Assembly: GCF_003008555.2 (NCBI RefSeq)
Contig: NZ_CP027665.1
Coordinates: forward strand, 2,480,001 to 2,544,000
From: Pukyongiella litopenaei
Lineage (GTDB): Bacteria; Pseudomonadota; Alphaproteobacteria; Rhodobacterales; Rhodobacteraceae
DNA: 64,000 nt
Reading direction: 5' to 3'
A program made the position numbers and the translations under genes. The first letter of the stretch is position 1. Each line of letters begins with the position of its first letter. This document shows, piece after piece, positions 1 through 8,303 of the stretch. The notes under the pieces were generated by a model. That model searched no databases and was not told the origin of the DNA. It worked only from the letters and a program-made list of their open reading frames with translations.

Positions 1-79
1 CCATCTCTATCTGGGTGGGCTGGTGGACCGGACCCGGCGCGATGACGGCGCCTGGCTCTACCGGCGCAAGGAGGAGTAG
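1..79 (+). CDS. C-terminal fragment of a protein cut by the window edge, possibly SnoaL/NTF2-like
   Basis: An open frame enters from the left edge in frame 2 and stops at TAG 77-79; 25 codons are visible, ending WLYRRKEE. The pattern of a hydrophobic strand, an acidic turn, then W-x-x-x-R-R resembles the last beta-strand of SnoaL/NTF2-like proteins or of ring-hydroxylating dioxygenase beta subunits, but 25 residues cannot decide. The ribosome binding site of the next gene (AAGGAGG, 68-74) lies inside its last codons, so the two are probably cotranscribed. Confidence 0.45.
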   Translation, partial: HLYLGGLVDRTRRDDGAWLYRRKEE

Positions 80-81
80 AG

Positions 82-546
82 ATGGACGACACGATCAGCA
101 CCGCCGCCGAATATGCCGAGGCGGCCGCGATACCACGCATGCGCGAAGTGCATTGCGACCCGGACAGCAACACCGGCCCCGATGGCGTGCCCGACGCGCT
201 GCGCAAGCCGGTTGTCAGCAAGAGCCCGGCCCAATGGGCCTATGAGCGGCTGATCCTCTACATCCAGAATTTCGAAAAGCAGCTCGACGCGGAACACGAG
301 GTCGCGATGGGCTTTGCCGGCGACAATGCCGGGGTGCTGCGGATCGCGGGCATGGGCTATTTCGACCCCGATATCGTCACCTTCTACGGCAGCGACGCCA
401 ACGGGTCGCGGATGCAGCTGATCCAGCATGTCAGCCAGTTGTCGGTCATGCTGCGCGCCCTGCCGCGGGCGGCCGATGGCGGTCCGGCCACCCGGATCGG
501 GTTCCGGCTGGCGGCGGATCTCGAGGCGGATCCGGAAAAAGACTGA
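82..546 (+). CDS. Conserved hypothetical protein, DUF6173-like
   Basis: A 154-residue soluble protein without signal peptide or membrane segment. The central block (AQWAYERLILYIQNFEKQLD, then HEVAMGF and GMGYFDPDIVTFYG) matches what I recall as the DUF6173 family of Rhodobacterales; the function is not known. The N-terminal 40 residues are acidic and Pro/Gly-rich and probably disordered. ATG 82 lies 7 nt after AAGGAGG and only 2 nt after the stop of the preceding gene, so it looks like the second gene of an operon entering from the left. Family assignment is from memory of the motif. Confidence 0.7.
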   Translation: MDDTISTAAEYAEAAAIPRMREVHCDPDSNTGPDGVPDALRKPVVSKSPAQWAYERLILYIQNFEKQLDAEHEVAMGFAGDNAGVLRIAGMGYFDPDIVTFYGSDANGSRMQLIQHVSQLSVMLRALPRAADGGPATRIGFRLAADLEADPEKD

Positions 547-609
547 CACTCGCCTCTTGCCGTCCGCGCGGCGGTCGCGTTCAATCAGGGCGTGACCAGG
601 GAGGTGCCG

Positions 610-2454
610 ATGACGCCGATGCAAGCTGTCCGCCACGCCTACGGTGTCGCCTGGGCGCGGCGCTGGCTGTTCGGCGGCGTCTATCTGGTGATGCGGCTGG
701 CCGTCTACGCGGTGATCGCGCCGGTGCTGGCGTTGCTGGTCAATCTCGCGGTTTCCCTGTCGAACCAGAGCGCGCTGACCGACCAGGACATCGCCGCCTA
801 CATCTTCACCCCCGGCGGGATGGTGGTGACCATCGGCATTGCCAGCCTGCTGCTGGTGGCCGAGGTGCTGATCTTCGCGGCGCTGGCGGCGCTGCTGCGG
901 TTCGAGACCGGCGACCGGCTGGCGACGGCGCGCGCGGCGCTGGGCGTGATCCTGTCGCGGCTGCGCCCGCTGCTGGTCTTCGCGGGCGTGTTCCTGCTGC
1001 GCGTGCTGCTGATCGCGCTGCCGTTTCTCGCGGTCGGCGGGGCGGCGGCGCTGTGGCTGCTGGGCGATTATGACATCAACTATTACCTGTCCACCCATCC
1101 GCCCGAATTTCTGGCCGCGGTCGGGATCGGGGCCGTGCTGCTGCTGGCGCTGGCGGTGGTGCTGCTGCTGCGCCTGTCATCCTGGGCGCTGGCGCTGCAC
1201 CTGGTGCTGTTCGCGGACACTCCGCCCGTTGCGGCCTTTGCCGCGAGCGCGGCACGGATGCGCGGCAAACGCACCGGCCTGAAGATCGAGATCGTGCTCT
1301 GGCTGCTGGTGCGCACGGTGCTGATGGTCCTGCCGGGGCTGGTGGCCGGGGTGGTCCTGAACCTCGTGCCGCTGTCGCCGGGCAACGGGCTGCGGGTCGC
1401 GCTGGCTCTGGCGCTGATCGTCGCCGGGCTGTGGGCGCTGGCCGCGACGATGATCTCGGGGCTGGCGCTGGCGGCACTGGCGGCGTTGTTCGACCGCCAT
1501 TTCGCGGAACGGCCCGCGCCGCTGCCCGATGCGGCACGGTCGCCCGGCGGGCTGCGGCGCCGGGGCGGCGTGGTGCTGGTTGCGCTCGGGGTGCTGGTCG
1601 CGCTGGCGTTCTGGACCGGTGACAAGCTGCTGGAGCGGGTCACGGCAGAGGATGACGTGGTGGTGATCGCCCATCGCGGCGCCGCCGGGCTGCGGCCGGA
1701 AAACACCATGGCCTCGGTCGAACAGGCGATTGCCGACGGTGCCGACTGGGTCGAGATCGACGTGCAGGAAACCGTCGATGGCCGCGTGGTGGTGATGCAT
1801 GACAGCGATTTCATGAAGCTCTCGGGCATCGACCTCAAGATCTGGGACGCGACGATGGACGATCTTGCCGGCATCGACATCGGCAGCTGGTTCGACCCGG
1901 CCTATGCCGATCAGCGCGTCCCGCTGCTGCGCGATGTGCTGGCGGCGGCAAGGGGGCGCGCCAACGTGCTGATCGAACTGAAATATTACGGCCATGACGT
2001 GGATCTGGAAAACCGGGTGATCGGCATCGTCGAGGAACTGGGCATGCAGGACCGGATCGCCACCATGTCGCTGAAATACCCCGCCGTGCAGAAGATGCTG
2101 ACGCTGCGCCCCGGCTGGCGCACCGGCGTGCTGGCCGCCACCGCCGTGGGCGATCTCGCCGGGTTGCAGGGTGATTTCATCGCCGTGAACACCGGGGCCG
2201 CCAGCGTGCACCTGGCCCGCATGGTCGAGGCGGCGGGCAAGGATCTCTATGTCTGGACGGTGAACGATCCGCTGCAGATGTCGCAGATGATCTCGATGGG
2301 GGCGGACGGGCTGATCACCGATCAGCCGGCGCTGGCCCGGCAGGTGCTCGAGGCGCGGGCGGGGCTGAACAGCGCCGAGCGACTGGCACTGTGGCTGTCG
2401 CAGCAGCTGGGGTTGGACATGAACGTGAAGGCGCCGCGCGATGACCAGCCGTGA
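610..2454 (+). CDS. Membrane-anchored glycerophosphodiester phosphodiesterase
   Basis: About 614 residues. The first roughly 345 residues hold 8-9 hydrophobic segments and match the membrane domain of bacterial GDPDs. The C-terminal domain (about 350-600) has the catalytic signature: HRG in VVIAHRGAAGLRPENT, the metal ligands in VEIDVQE, and VVVMHDSD. It should hydrolyse glycerophosphodiesters such as glycerophosphocholine to an alcohol and glycerol-3-phosphate, with the catalytic domain next to the membrane. ATG 610 is preferred over GTG 592 because AGGGAGGTG (598-606) precedes it directly. The 3' end overlaps a phospholipase A2-like gene by 14 nt, suggesting a joint phospholipid-degrading unit. 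Confidence 0.88.
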   Translation: MTPMQAVRHAYGVAWARRWLFGGVYLVMRLAVYAVIAPVLALLVNLAVSLSNQSALTDQDIAAYIFTPGGMVVTIGIASLLLVAEVLIFAALAALLRFETGDRLATARAALGVILSRLRPLLVFAGVFLLRVLLIALPFLAVGGAAALWLLGDYDINYYLSTHPPEFLAAVGIGAVLLLALAVVLLLRLSSWALALHLVLFADTPPVAAFAASAARMRGKRTGLKIEIVLWLLVRTVLMVLPGLVAGVVLNLVPLSPGNGLRVALALALIVAGLWALAATMISGLALAALAALFDRHFAERPAPLPDAARSPGGLRRRGGVVLVALGVLVALAFWTGDKLLERVTAEDDVVVIAHRGAAGLRPENTMASVEQAIADGADWVEIDVQETVDGRVVVMHDSDFMKLSGIDLKIWDATMDDLAGIDIGSWFDPAYADQRVPLLRDVLAAARGRANVLIELKYYGHDVDLENRVIGIVEELGMQDRIATMSLKYPAVQKMLTLRPGWRTGVLAATAVGDLAGLQGDFIAVNTGAASVHLARMVEAAGKDLYVWTVNDPLQMSQMISMGADGLITDQPALARQVLEARAGLNSAERLALWLSQQLGLDMNVKAPRDDQP

Positions 2455-3049
2455 CGGGATCGCCGGGGCGCTGCTGCTGGCCTTGGGGGCGGCCAGTGCC
2501 GCCGGTGCCACCGGTGCCGCCTGGGCGCAGGACGGCGCGGTGTCGCGGGCTGTCGAAATGCCCGCGCACCGGGCGCTGATGGACCGGATCGCCGGGCCCG
2601 ACACGGCGCTGGCGCCGTTCGAAACCGATGGCTGTTCGGGCGGCTTGTCCGATGTCTGGCGGCTGGTGGCGAGAACGTTCCCCGGTTTCGCCGACACCTT
2701 TGAGGCCGCCCCGCCATGGGAACCGTGCTGCGTCACCCATGACCGGGCCTACCATGACGCGGGCGGCGCCGCCGATCCCGCCGCCAGCTATGACGCGCGG
2801 CTGGCGGCGGATCGGGCCCTGCAGGCCTGCGTGACCGATACCGGCGCCGCGCGGCGCACCGAGATGGCGGCGGAATACGACGTCGCCCCGGCGCAGGTGG
2901 ACACCGCCTTTGGCGCCATCGCGGGGGCGATGTTCATGGCGGTGCGGTTCGGCGGCGCGCCCTGTTCCGGCCTGCCCTGGCGCTGGGGCTATGGCTGGCC
3001 CGGCTGCTCGGTGCTGGACCTCGGCGGCAGGGCGGGCGAGGACAAATGA
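2441..3049 (+). CDS. Secreted phospholipase A2-like protein
   Basis: 202 residues with a signal peptide (about 1-30, cleavage after AWAQ). Residues 63-68 read DGCSGG and 94-104 read EPCCVTHDRAY, which has the C-C-x-x-H-D-x-x-Y arrangement of the phospholipase A2 active site (His100/Asp101, Cys96/97, Tyr104). The calcium-loop glycines of classical PLA2 are only loosely recognisable, so enzyme activity is inferred from the catalytic helix alone. The ATG overlaps the end of the glycerophosphodiesterase gene by 14 nt. PLA activity yields lysophospholipids and eventually glycerophosphodiesters, the substrates of the upstream enzyme, which supports a shared pathway. No lipobox; probably periplasmic. 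Confidence 0.65.
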   Translation: MTSRDGIAGALLLALGAASAAGATGAAWAQDGAVSRAVEMPAHRALMDRIAGPDTALAPFETDGCSGGLSDVWRLVARTFPGFADTFEAAPPWEPCCVTHDRAYHDAGGAADPAASYDARLAADRALQACVTDTGAARRTEMAAEYDVAPAQVDTAFGAIAGAMFMAVRFGGAPCSGLPWRWGYGWPGCSVLDLGGRAGEDK

Positions 3050-3114
3050 CGGGTGACAGCGTTTTTCAAATGCTCTATCCAGCCCGGGACACGTTATTCA
3101 GGGGCTGACCGACT

Positions 3115-3249
3115 ATGGCTGAGTTCAAGCACGGCGAAATGGACATCACCGAACAGAGCAAGACCTTCAACGGCTTCGTCAAGGCAACCGTGTGGGTGGT
3201 GACGCTGATCCTCATCCTGCTGGTCCTGATGGCGATTTTCATCACCTGA
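3115..3249 (+). CDS. aa3-type cytochrome c oxidase subunit IV (small)
   Basis: A 44-residue protein reading MAEFKHGEMDITEQSKTF, followed by one transmembrane helix (about residues 23-43) and ending IFIT. This short acidic N-terminus with D-I-x-E-x-x-x-T-F followed by a single helix is characteristic of the small fourth subunit of aa3 cytochrome c oxidase in Rhodobacterales. It would sit in the inner membrane as an accessory subunit; the catalytic subunits are not in this window. It lies alone between the phospholipase-like gene and a lipoprotein, as is common for this gene. Confidence 0.8.
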   Translation: MAEFKHGEMDITEQSKTFNGFVKATVWVVTLILILLVLMAIFIT

Positions 3250-3264
3250 GACCGGTTCCCCGTC

Positions 3265-3891
3265 GTGCGTGTTTTCCTGTGCCTGCTCGCGGCGCTGGCG
3301 ATGCTGTCGGCCTGCGCGACCAAACAGCCCTATGCCGATGACGAAACCATCGCCAGGGTGCGCTATACCGATCCCGGCCCGCCCGAGCTGGTGCTCTATA
3401 CGATGATCAACAACCGCACCGGCGGCGGGGCGCATTCGTCGCTGATGATCTCGGCCTCCGAGCGGGTGATCTTCGATCCCGCCGGTTCGTTCTATGCCTC
3501 GGTCGTGCCCGAGCGCAACGACGTGCTCTTTGGCATCTCCCCGGCGATCGAACAGGCCTATCGCGGGGCCCATGCGCGGTCGACCCATCATGTGGTGATC
3601 CAGTCGGTCGAGGTGACGCAACAGCAGGCGGAAACCGCCTATCGGCTGGCGCTGTCCAACGGGGCGGTGGCGGGGGCGTTCTGTTCCAACGCCACGGCGC
3701 AGCTGTTGCAGAAGGTGCCCGGGTTCGAACAGGTCCGGGGCGGGTTCTCGCCCAAGCGGCTGATGCGCCAGTTCGGCAGCCTGCCCGGCGTCAGGACCGA
3801 GGAATATCACGAGGATGACAGCCCCGATCTGCAAAAGGCGCTGGCCGAGGGCGACCGCAGGCTCGCGCAGGACGCGGCCCTAGCCGAGTAG
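3265..3891 (+). CDS. Lipoprotein, possible permuted papain-fold (NlpC/P60-like) hydrolase
   Basis: 208 residues starting at GTG 3265, with a lipoprotein signal (MRVFLCLLAALAMLSAC, lipobox LSAC, Cys17). Two blocks stand out: GGGAHSSLMISASERVIFDP with His57, and VAGAFCSNATAQLL with Cys140. A conserved His followed about 80 residues later by a Cys-Ser helix is the order in circularly permuted NlpC/P60 (YiiX/YaeF-like) cysteine hydrolases, so a role in cell-envelope amide or lipid hydrolysis is possible. That reading is inference; the sequence directly supports only a lipoprotein. The 3' end overlaps the convergent azlD gene by 12 nt. Confidence 0.6.
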   Translation: MRVFLCLLAALAMLSACATKQPYADDETIARVRYTDPGPPELVLYTMINNRTGGGAHSSLMISASERVIFDPAGSFYASVVPERNDVLFGISPAIEQAYRGAHARSTHHVVIQSVEVTQQQAETAYRLALSNGAVAGAFCSNATAQLLQKVPGFEQVRGGFSPKRLMRQFGSLPGVRTEEYHEDDSPDLQKALAEGDRRLAQDAALAE

Positions 3892-4221
3892 CCACTGCAG
3901 CGCCCAGAGCATTCCGGCGCCGCTGAGGATCGCGGCGAGCACGTTTTTCGTCCACAGACCCACGGCCATGGTCGTCGCGGCGGCGGCCAGGCGTGCGGCA
4001 TCGGGCTGCCCGCCGGTGGCGGCGGGCCAGACCACCAGGGGCGCGACCATCGCCGGCAGGATCGCGACGGCGGTATAGCGCAGGTGCCGCAGCAGCCAGG
4101 CGGGCATCGGGCGGTTGCCGACCAGGCCGATGAAGACGAACCGCAGCGCGAAACTGCCCACCGCCAGGGCGGCGATGACGGTCCACAAGACCCCGGTGTC
4201 GATGGTGGCGGTCCCGGTCAT
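3880..4221 (-). CDS. azlD: Branched-chain amino acid export subunit AzlD
   Basis: 113 residues with four hydrophobic segments and the AzlD pattern G-S-F-A-L-R-F near residue 22 and LRHLRYTAVAILPAMVAP at 46-63. AzlD is the small partner of AzlC; together they export branched-chain amino acids or analogues across the inner membrane. Its ATG (4219-4221) overlaps the azlC stop by four bases (ATGA), implying translational coupling. Its last 12 nt overlap the convergent lipoprotein gene. Confidence 0.88.
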   Translation of the reverse strand: MTGTATIDTGVLWTVIAALAVGSFALRFVFIGLVGNRPMPAWLLRHLRYTAVAILPAMVAPLVVWPAATGGQPDAARLAAAATTMAVGLWTKNVLAAILSGAGMLWALQWLLG

Positions 4222-4934
4222 GCCACGCCCGCCCGGCGTTCGGCGGCCGCTTCGACCCGCGCCCCGGCCATCATGCCGGCCAGCCCGGCGACCAGCAGAC
4301 CGAGATTGTAAGGCAGGCCGGCGGCAAGCAGGGCGGTGACGATCGCCACCAGCGCCGCGGCCACATGCGCCGGCGTTCGCAGCATCGGCGCGATCATCGC
4401 CAGAAAGGCGATCGGCAACGCAAAGTCCAGCGCCCAGCTTTCGGGTATCCGCGCCCCCAGGAGCGCGCCCGCCAGCGTGCAGAGATACCAGAGCGGTGCG
4501 ATCAGCGCCACGGTGCCGAAGAAATAGGCCATGCGTTCCGGTATCGACATGTCCGGGCGGGTTTCGTACTGCGCCACCGACAGCGCATAGGACTGATCGA
4601 CGGTGAAATAGGCGGCAAGCGCCCGCTGCCAGAACGGCGCGTTGCCCAGCCAGGGCGTCAGCGCGGCGGAATACATCGCCACTCGCAGGTTCACCGCCAG
4701 CGCCGAGATGATGACGATCAGGGTCGGCATATGGTCGTTCAGCGCCTGCAGCGCGGTGAACTGCGCGGCGCCGGCGAACACGGTGGTGGTGAACACCATC
4801 GTCGCCAGCAGGTCCAGATTGGCCTCGGTCGCCAGCACGCCGAACAGCAGCCCGAACGGCCCCGCCACGAAGACGAAGGGAATCGAATCGCGGACCGCTT
4901 TCCAGAAGAATGATTTTGCGGTGGAGGCCGGCAT
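4218..4934 (-). CDS. azlC: Branched-chain amino acid export protein AzlC
   Basis: 238 residues, polytopic, with the AzlC core: PFVFVAGPFGLLFGVLATEA near the N-terminus, FAGAAQFTALQAL, LAVNLRVAMYSAALTPWLG and FTVDQSYALS. AzlC forms the large subunit of the AzlCD exporter. It is the first gene of a two-gene operon with azlD and is divergent from fdhD across about 55 nt, so the two promoters must be packed closely or overlap. Confidence 0.92.
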   Translation of the reverse strand: MPASTAKSFFWKAVRDSIPFVFVAGPFGLLFGVLATEANLDLLATMVFTTTVFAGAAQFTALQALNDHMPTLIVIISALAVNLRVAMYSAALTPWLGNAPFWQRALAAYFTVDQSYALSVAQYETRPDMSIPERMAYFFGTVALIAPLWYLCTLAGALLGARIPESWALDFALPIAFLAMIAPMLRTPAHVAAALVAIVTALLAAGLPYNLGLLVAGLAGMMAGARVEAAAERRAGVA

Positions 4935-4989
4935 CGCTTGATCCTAGACTGCTCCCGTTCGCAGTAGCCGTGATCGGAAGGGGTTGCAA

Positions 4990-5874
4990 TTGGCCGTCAA
5001 TCGCGATGTGGCGGATTACGTCATCGCCCCGGATCCGGCGGCGCCGCGCCTGACCCGTGCCGTCGATGGCGTGGACCATGACGGCGCGCCCGCGCGTATC
5101 CGCGTGGTCGAGGAACGCCCGCTGACCATATTCCTCAACGGGCAGGAGATCGTCACCGCGATGACCATCGCGGACTATCCCGAATACCTGGCGCTGGGGT
5201 TCCTGCGCAACCAGCGGATGCTGCGCGACGACGACGAGATCACCGGCGTCGATTACGATGACGACCTGGAAACCGTGGTGGTGCGCACCGCGCGGCAGAC
5301 CTCCTACGAGGACAAGCTCAGGCGCAAGACCCGCACCAGCGGCTGCGCCGTCGGCACCGTGTTCGGCGACATGATGGAGGGGCTCGACCAGGTGCGGCTG
5401 CCCGCGGTGCAGGTGCGCAGCTCCTGGCTCTATGACCTGGCCGCGCGGATCAACCGGACGCCCTCGCTCTATCTCGAGGCGGGCGCGATCCACGGCACCG
5501 TGCTGTGCCGGGAAAACCGCCCGCTGGTCTACATGGAGGATGTGGGCCGTCACAATGCGGTGGACAAGATCGCCGGATGGATGCTGCATACGGGCGAAGG
5601 CGCGGCGGACAAGATCCTCTATACCACCGGGCGGCTGACATCCGAGATGGTGATCAAGACCGCGATGATGGGCATCCCGGTGCTGGCCTCGCGGTCCGGG
5701 TTCACCGCCTGGGGCGTCGAGATTGCGCGCCAGGTCGGCCTGACGGTGATCGGGCGGATGCGCGGGCGGCGGTTCGTCTGCCTGTCGGGCGCCGAACGGC
5801 TGCTGCGCGACGTGGACCCCGGCGCGGTCGAGGACGAGGACCACAGGCACCGCCGCAAGGGCGCGCGCGCATGA
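4990..5874 (+). CDS. fdhD: Formate dehydrogenase accessory sulfurtransferase FdhD
   Basis: About 294 residues. FdhD transfers sulfur from a cysteine desulfurase to the molybdenum or tungsten cofactor of formate dehydrogenases. Typical blocks: LTIFLNGQEIVTAMTI, YPEYLALGFL, the loop RTSGCAVGTVFG carrying the sulfur-accepting Cys, MEDVGRHNAVDKIAGW and TGRLTSEMVIK. The loop has a single Cys where enterobacterial FdhD has C-x-x-C. TTG 4990 is preferred because GGAAGGGG (4976-4983) sits 6 nt upstream; TTG 4984 is an alternative. It leads a cofactor operon with mobA, mobB and moeA. Confidence 0.93.
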   Translation: MAVNRDVADYVIAPDPAAPRLTRAVDGVDHDGAPARIRVVEERPLTIFLNGQEIVTAMTIADYPEYLALGFLRNQRMLRDDDEITGVDYDDDLETVVVRTARQTSYEDKLRRKTRTSGCAVGTVFGDMMEGLDQVRLPAVQVRSSWLYDLAARINRTPSLYLEAGAIHGTVLCRENRPLVYMEDVGRHNAVDKIAGWMLHTGEGAADKILYTTGRLTSEMVIKTAMMGIPVLASRSGFTAWGVEIARQVGLTVIGRMRGRRFVCLSGAERLLRDVDPGAVEDEDHRHRRKGARA

Positions 5875-5905
5875 TCCGATGGACCCCACAGGCAGGAGGC
5901 CGCGC

Positions 5906-6526
5906 ATGAAACAACCCCTGGGGGTGGTGCTGGCCGGCGGGCAGGCCCGCCGGATGGGCGGCGGCGACAAGGGGTTGCTGCGGCTCGGCGGCCGGACGAT
6001 CCTGTCGCATGTGATCGACCGCCTGGCGCCGCAGGTGGCGGGGCTCGCGCTCAATGCCAATGGCGATCCGGCCCGGTTTGCCGGTTACGGCCTGCCGGTC
6101 ATCGCCGACACGGTGGGAGGGTTCGCCGGGCCGCTCGCGGGCGTGCTGGCCGGGCTCGACTGGGCCGCAGGGCAGGGCGCCGATCGTATCGTGACCGCCG
6201 CTGCCGACACGCCGTTCTTTCCCTGCGACCTGGTGCCCCGCCTGTTGCTGGCCTCCGAGGGCATGGCGGATCCGCTGGCGCTGGCGGCGACACCCGACCC
6301 GGCGCGCGGGCAGGTGCGGCACCCGACATTCGGGCTTTGGCCGGTGGCGCTGCGCGACGATCTGCGCGCCGCGCTGGAGGGCGGTTTGCGCAAGGTGGTC
6401 CTGTGGACCGAACCCCATGGCGCCCGGATCGCCGAGTTCCCCACCGGCGCGGTCGATCCGTTCTTCAACGTCAACACGCCCGACGACCTGACCCGCGCGG
6501 CGGCGCTGCTGGAGGCACGGGAATGA
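5906..6526 (+). CDS. mobA: Molybdenum cofactor guanylyltransferase MobA
   Basis: 206 residues. The N-terminal nucleotide-binding signature VVLAGGQARRMGGGDKGLL is diagnostic; TAAADTPFFPCDLVPRL and FFNVNTPDDL also match the family. MobA joins GMP to molybdopterin to make the bis-MGD cofactor used by formate and nitrate dehydrogenases and related enzymes. ATG 5906 follows AGGAGG (5894-5899) with 6 nt spacing; an upstream in-frame ATG at 5879 lacks such a site. The stop overlaps the mobB start. Confidence 0.95.
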   Translation: MKQPLGVVLAGGQARRMGGGDKGLLRLGGRTILSHVIDRLAPQVAGLALNANGDPARFAGYGLPVIADTVGGFAGPLAGVLAGLDWAAGQGADRIVTAAADTPFFPCDLVPRLLLASEGMADPLALAATPDPARGQVRHPTFGLWPVALRDDLRAALEGGLRKVVLWTEPHGARIAEFPTGAVDPFFNVNTPDDLTRAAALLEARE

Positions 6527-7050
6527 GAATATACGGTGTGGTGGGCTGGAAGAACGCGGGCAAGACCGGGCTGATGGAGCGGCTGGTTGCCGAGATCACC
6601 GGGCGCGGTTTCACCGTGTCCACGGTCAAGCACGCGCATCATTCCTTTGACGTGGACCAGCCCGGCAAGGACAGCCACCGGCACCGCGTGGCCGGGGCGA
6701 CCGAGGTGCTGCTGGCCTCGCGCAACCGCTTCGCCCTGATGCATGAATTGCGCGACGAGGCCGAGCCGCCATTGCAGGCGCTGCTGGCGCGGCTGGCGCC
6801 GGTCGACCTGGTGCTGGTCGAGGGCTACAAGCGCGACGGCCACCCCAAGGTCGAGGCGCATCGCGCCGCCACCGGCAATCCGCTGATCGCGCCCGGCGAC
6901 GATACCGTGCGCGCGGTGGCCAGTGACGCGCCGCTCGATCTCGACCGCCCGGTGTTCGATCTCGACGATACCGTCGGCGTGGCCGATTTCATCCTGTCCG
7001 ACGTGGGCCTGATGCCCGCGCCCGGCCAGCGGGGGCATGGCTGCGCATGA
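6523..7050 (+). CDS. mobB: Molybdopterin-guanine dinucleotide biosynthesis adaptor MobB
   Basis: 175 residues. A P-loop GTPase-type protein: GWKNAGKTGLMERL (Walker A) near the N-terminus, KHAHHSFDVDQPGKDSHRHR, and VDLVLVEGYKRDGHPKVE, all typical of MobB. It binds GTP and assists MobA in guanylating molybdopterin. The ATG (6523) overlaps the mobA stop (ATGA), and its own stop overlaps the moeA start at 7047 in the same way, so the three are translationally coupled. Confidence 0.95.
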   Translation: MRIYGVVGWKNAGKTGLMERLVAEITGRGFTVSTVKHAHHSFDVDQPGKDSHRHRVAGATEVLLASRNRFALMHELRDEAEPPLQALLARLAPVDLVLVEGYKRDGHPKVEAHRAATGNPLIAPGDDTVRAVASDAPLDLDRPVFDLDDTVGVADFILSDVGLMPAPGQRGHGCA

Positions 7051-8300
7051 TCGAACCGCCGCCCCTGCGCAACGATTGTTTCGCCCTGCCCGCCGGTGTC
7101 GACTGGACCCCGGTCGACGAGGCGCTGGCGCTGCTGCGCGACCGGCTGGGGCCGGTGACGGGGATCGAAACCGTGACGCCCTTCGCGGCGCCGGGCCGGG
7201 TGCTGGCTGAGGATGTGGCCGCGCTGCGGTCGAACCCGCCGCTGCCCAACGCGGCGGTGGACGGCTACGGGTTTGCCGGTGCCGTCGCCGAGGGCGTGCA
7301 TCGCCTGCCGGTGATCGAGGGCCGCGCCGCCGCCGGTCCGCGCTTCGATCGCCCGGTTCCGGCGGGGTCCGCGATCCGCATCCTGACCGGCGCGGCGCTG
7401 CCTGACGGCGTGGACACGGTGATCCTGGACGAGGACGTGACCGTGGGCGACGGCGAGATCGCCTTTCGCGGCCCGTTGAAACGCGGCGCGAATACTCGCC
7501 GCGCGGGCGAGGACATCCGGGCCGCGGAGGTGGCGCTGCGGGCGGGGCGGGCGCTGACCCCGGCGGATGCGGCGCTGCTGTCGGCGGTCGGGATCGGGGC
7601 GGTGCCGGTGCGTGCGCGGCTGCGGGTGGCGGTGTTGTCCACCGGCGACGAACTGGTCGAACCGGGGGCGCAGGCCGGTCCGGGGCAGATCCACGATGCC
7701 AACCGGCCGATGCTGCTGGCGATGCTGGCGCGGTTCGGGTTCGATGCCGTTGACATGGGCCGTGTCGGGGATGATCGCGCGGCGCTGCGCGCGCGGCTGG
7801 ACGATGCGGCGGCGCGGGCGGATGCAATCCTGACATCGGGCGGCGCCTCGGCGGGGGACGAGGATCATGTCAGCGCCTTGCTGCGCGATGCCGGTGCCAT
7901 GCAGCGATGGCGCATCGCGATCAAGCCGGGCCGCCCGCTGGCGCTGGGCCTGTGGCAGGGCAGGCCGGTGTTCGGGCTGCCCGGCAATCCGGTCGCGGCG
8001 ATGGTCTGCACGCTGGTGTTCGCCCGCCCCGCGCTGGGGCTGCTGGCGGGCGCGGGCTGGCGCGACCCGGTCGGGTTCGAGACGCCCGCCGGGTTCGAAA
8101 AGCGCAAGAAGCCGGGACGGCGGGAATACCTGCGGGCGCGGATGCGCGACGGGCGGGCCGAGGTTTTCGCGTCGGAAGGCTCGGGCCGCATCAGCGGGCT
8201 GAGCTGGGCCGAGGGGCTGGTCGAACTGGAGGATGGCGAACGCCATGTCCGCCCCGGCGACCCGGTCCGGTTCATTCCCTATGGCAGCTACGGGCTCTGA
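7047..8300 (+). CDS. moeA: Molybdopterin molybdenumtransferase MoeA
   Basis: 417 residues. MoeA inserts molybdate into adenylylated molybdopterin. Seen in order: PNAAVDGYGFAGA (substrate-binding loop), GAALPDGVDTVILDEDV, RRAGEDIRA, STGDELVEPG, ILTSGGASAGDEDHV (the GGxSxGDxD motif) and FGLPGNPVAAMV. Length is normal for the family. It is the last gene of the fdhD-mobAB-moeA operon; the following GNAT gene starts 3 nt after its stop and may be cotranscribed. Confidence 0.96.
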   Translation: MIEPPPLRNDCFALPAGVDWTPVDEALALLRDRLGPVTGIETVTPFAAPGRVLAEDVAALRSNPPLPNAAVDGYGFAGAVAEGVHRLPVIEGRAAAGPRFDRPVPAGSAIRILTGAALPDGVDTVILDEDVTVGDGEIAFRGPLKRGANTRRAGEDIRAAEVALRAGRALTPADAALLSAVGIGAVPVRARLRVAVLSTGDELVEPGAQAGPGQIHDANRPMLLAMLARFGFDAVDMGRVGDDRAALRARLDDAAARADAILTSGGASAGDEDHVSALLRDAGAMQRWRIAIKPGRPLALGLWQGRPVFGLPGNPVAAMVCTLVFARPALGLLAGAGWRDPVGFETPAGFEKRKKPGRREYLRARMRDGRAEVFASEGSGRISGLSWAEGLVELEDGERHVRPGDPVRFIPYGSYGL

Positions 8301-8303
8301 GCG

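Noticed and set aside
1177-2736. Minus frame over the glycerophosphodiesterase gene
   Set aside because: Shadow of the plus-strand gene; no domain, Arg/Gln-rich, no ribosome binding site.
4976-4992. FdhD start at TTG 4984
   Set aside because: TTG 4990 has better spacing from GGAAGGGG; the change is only two residues.
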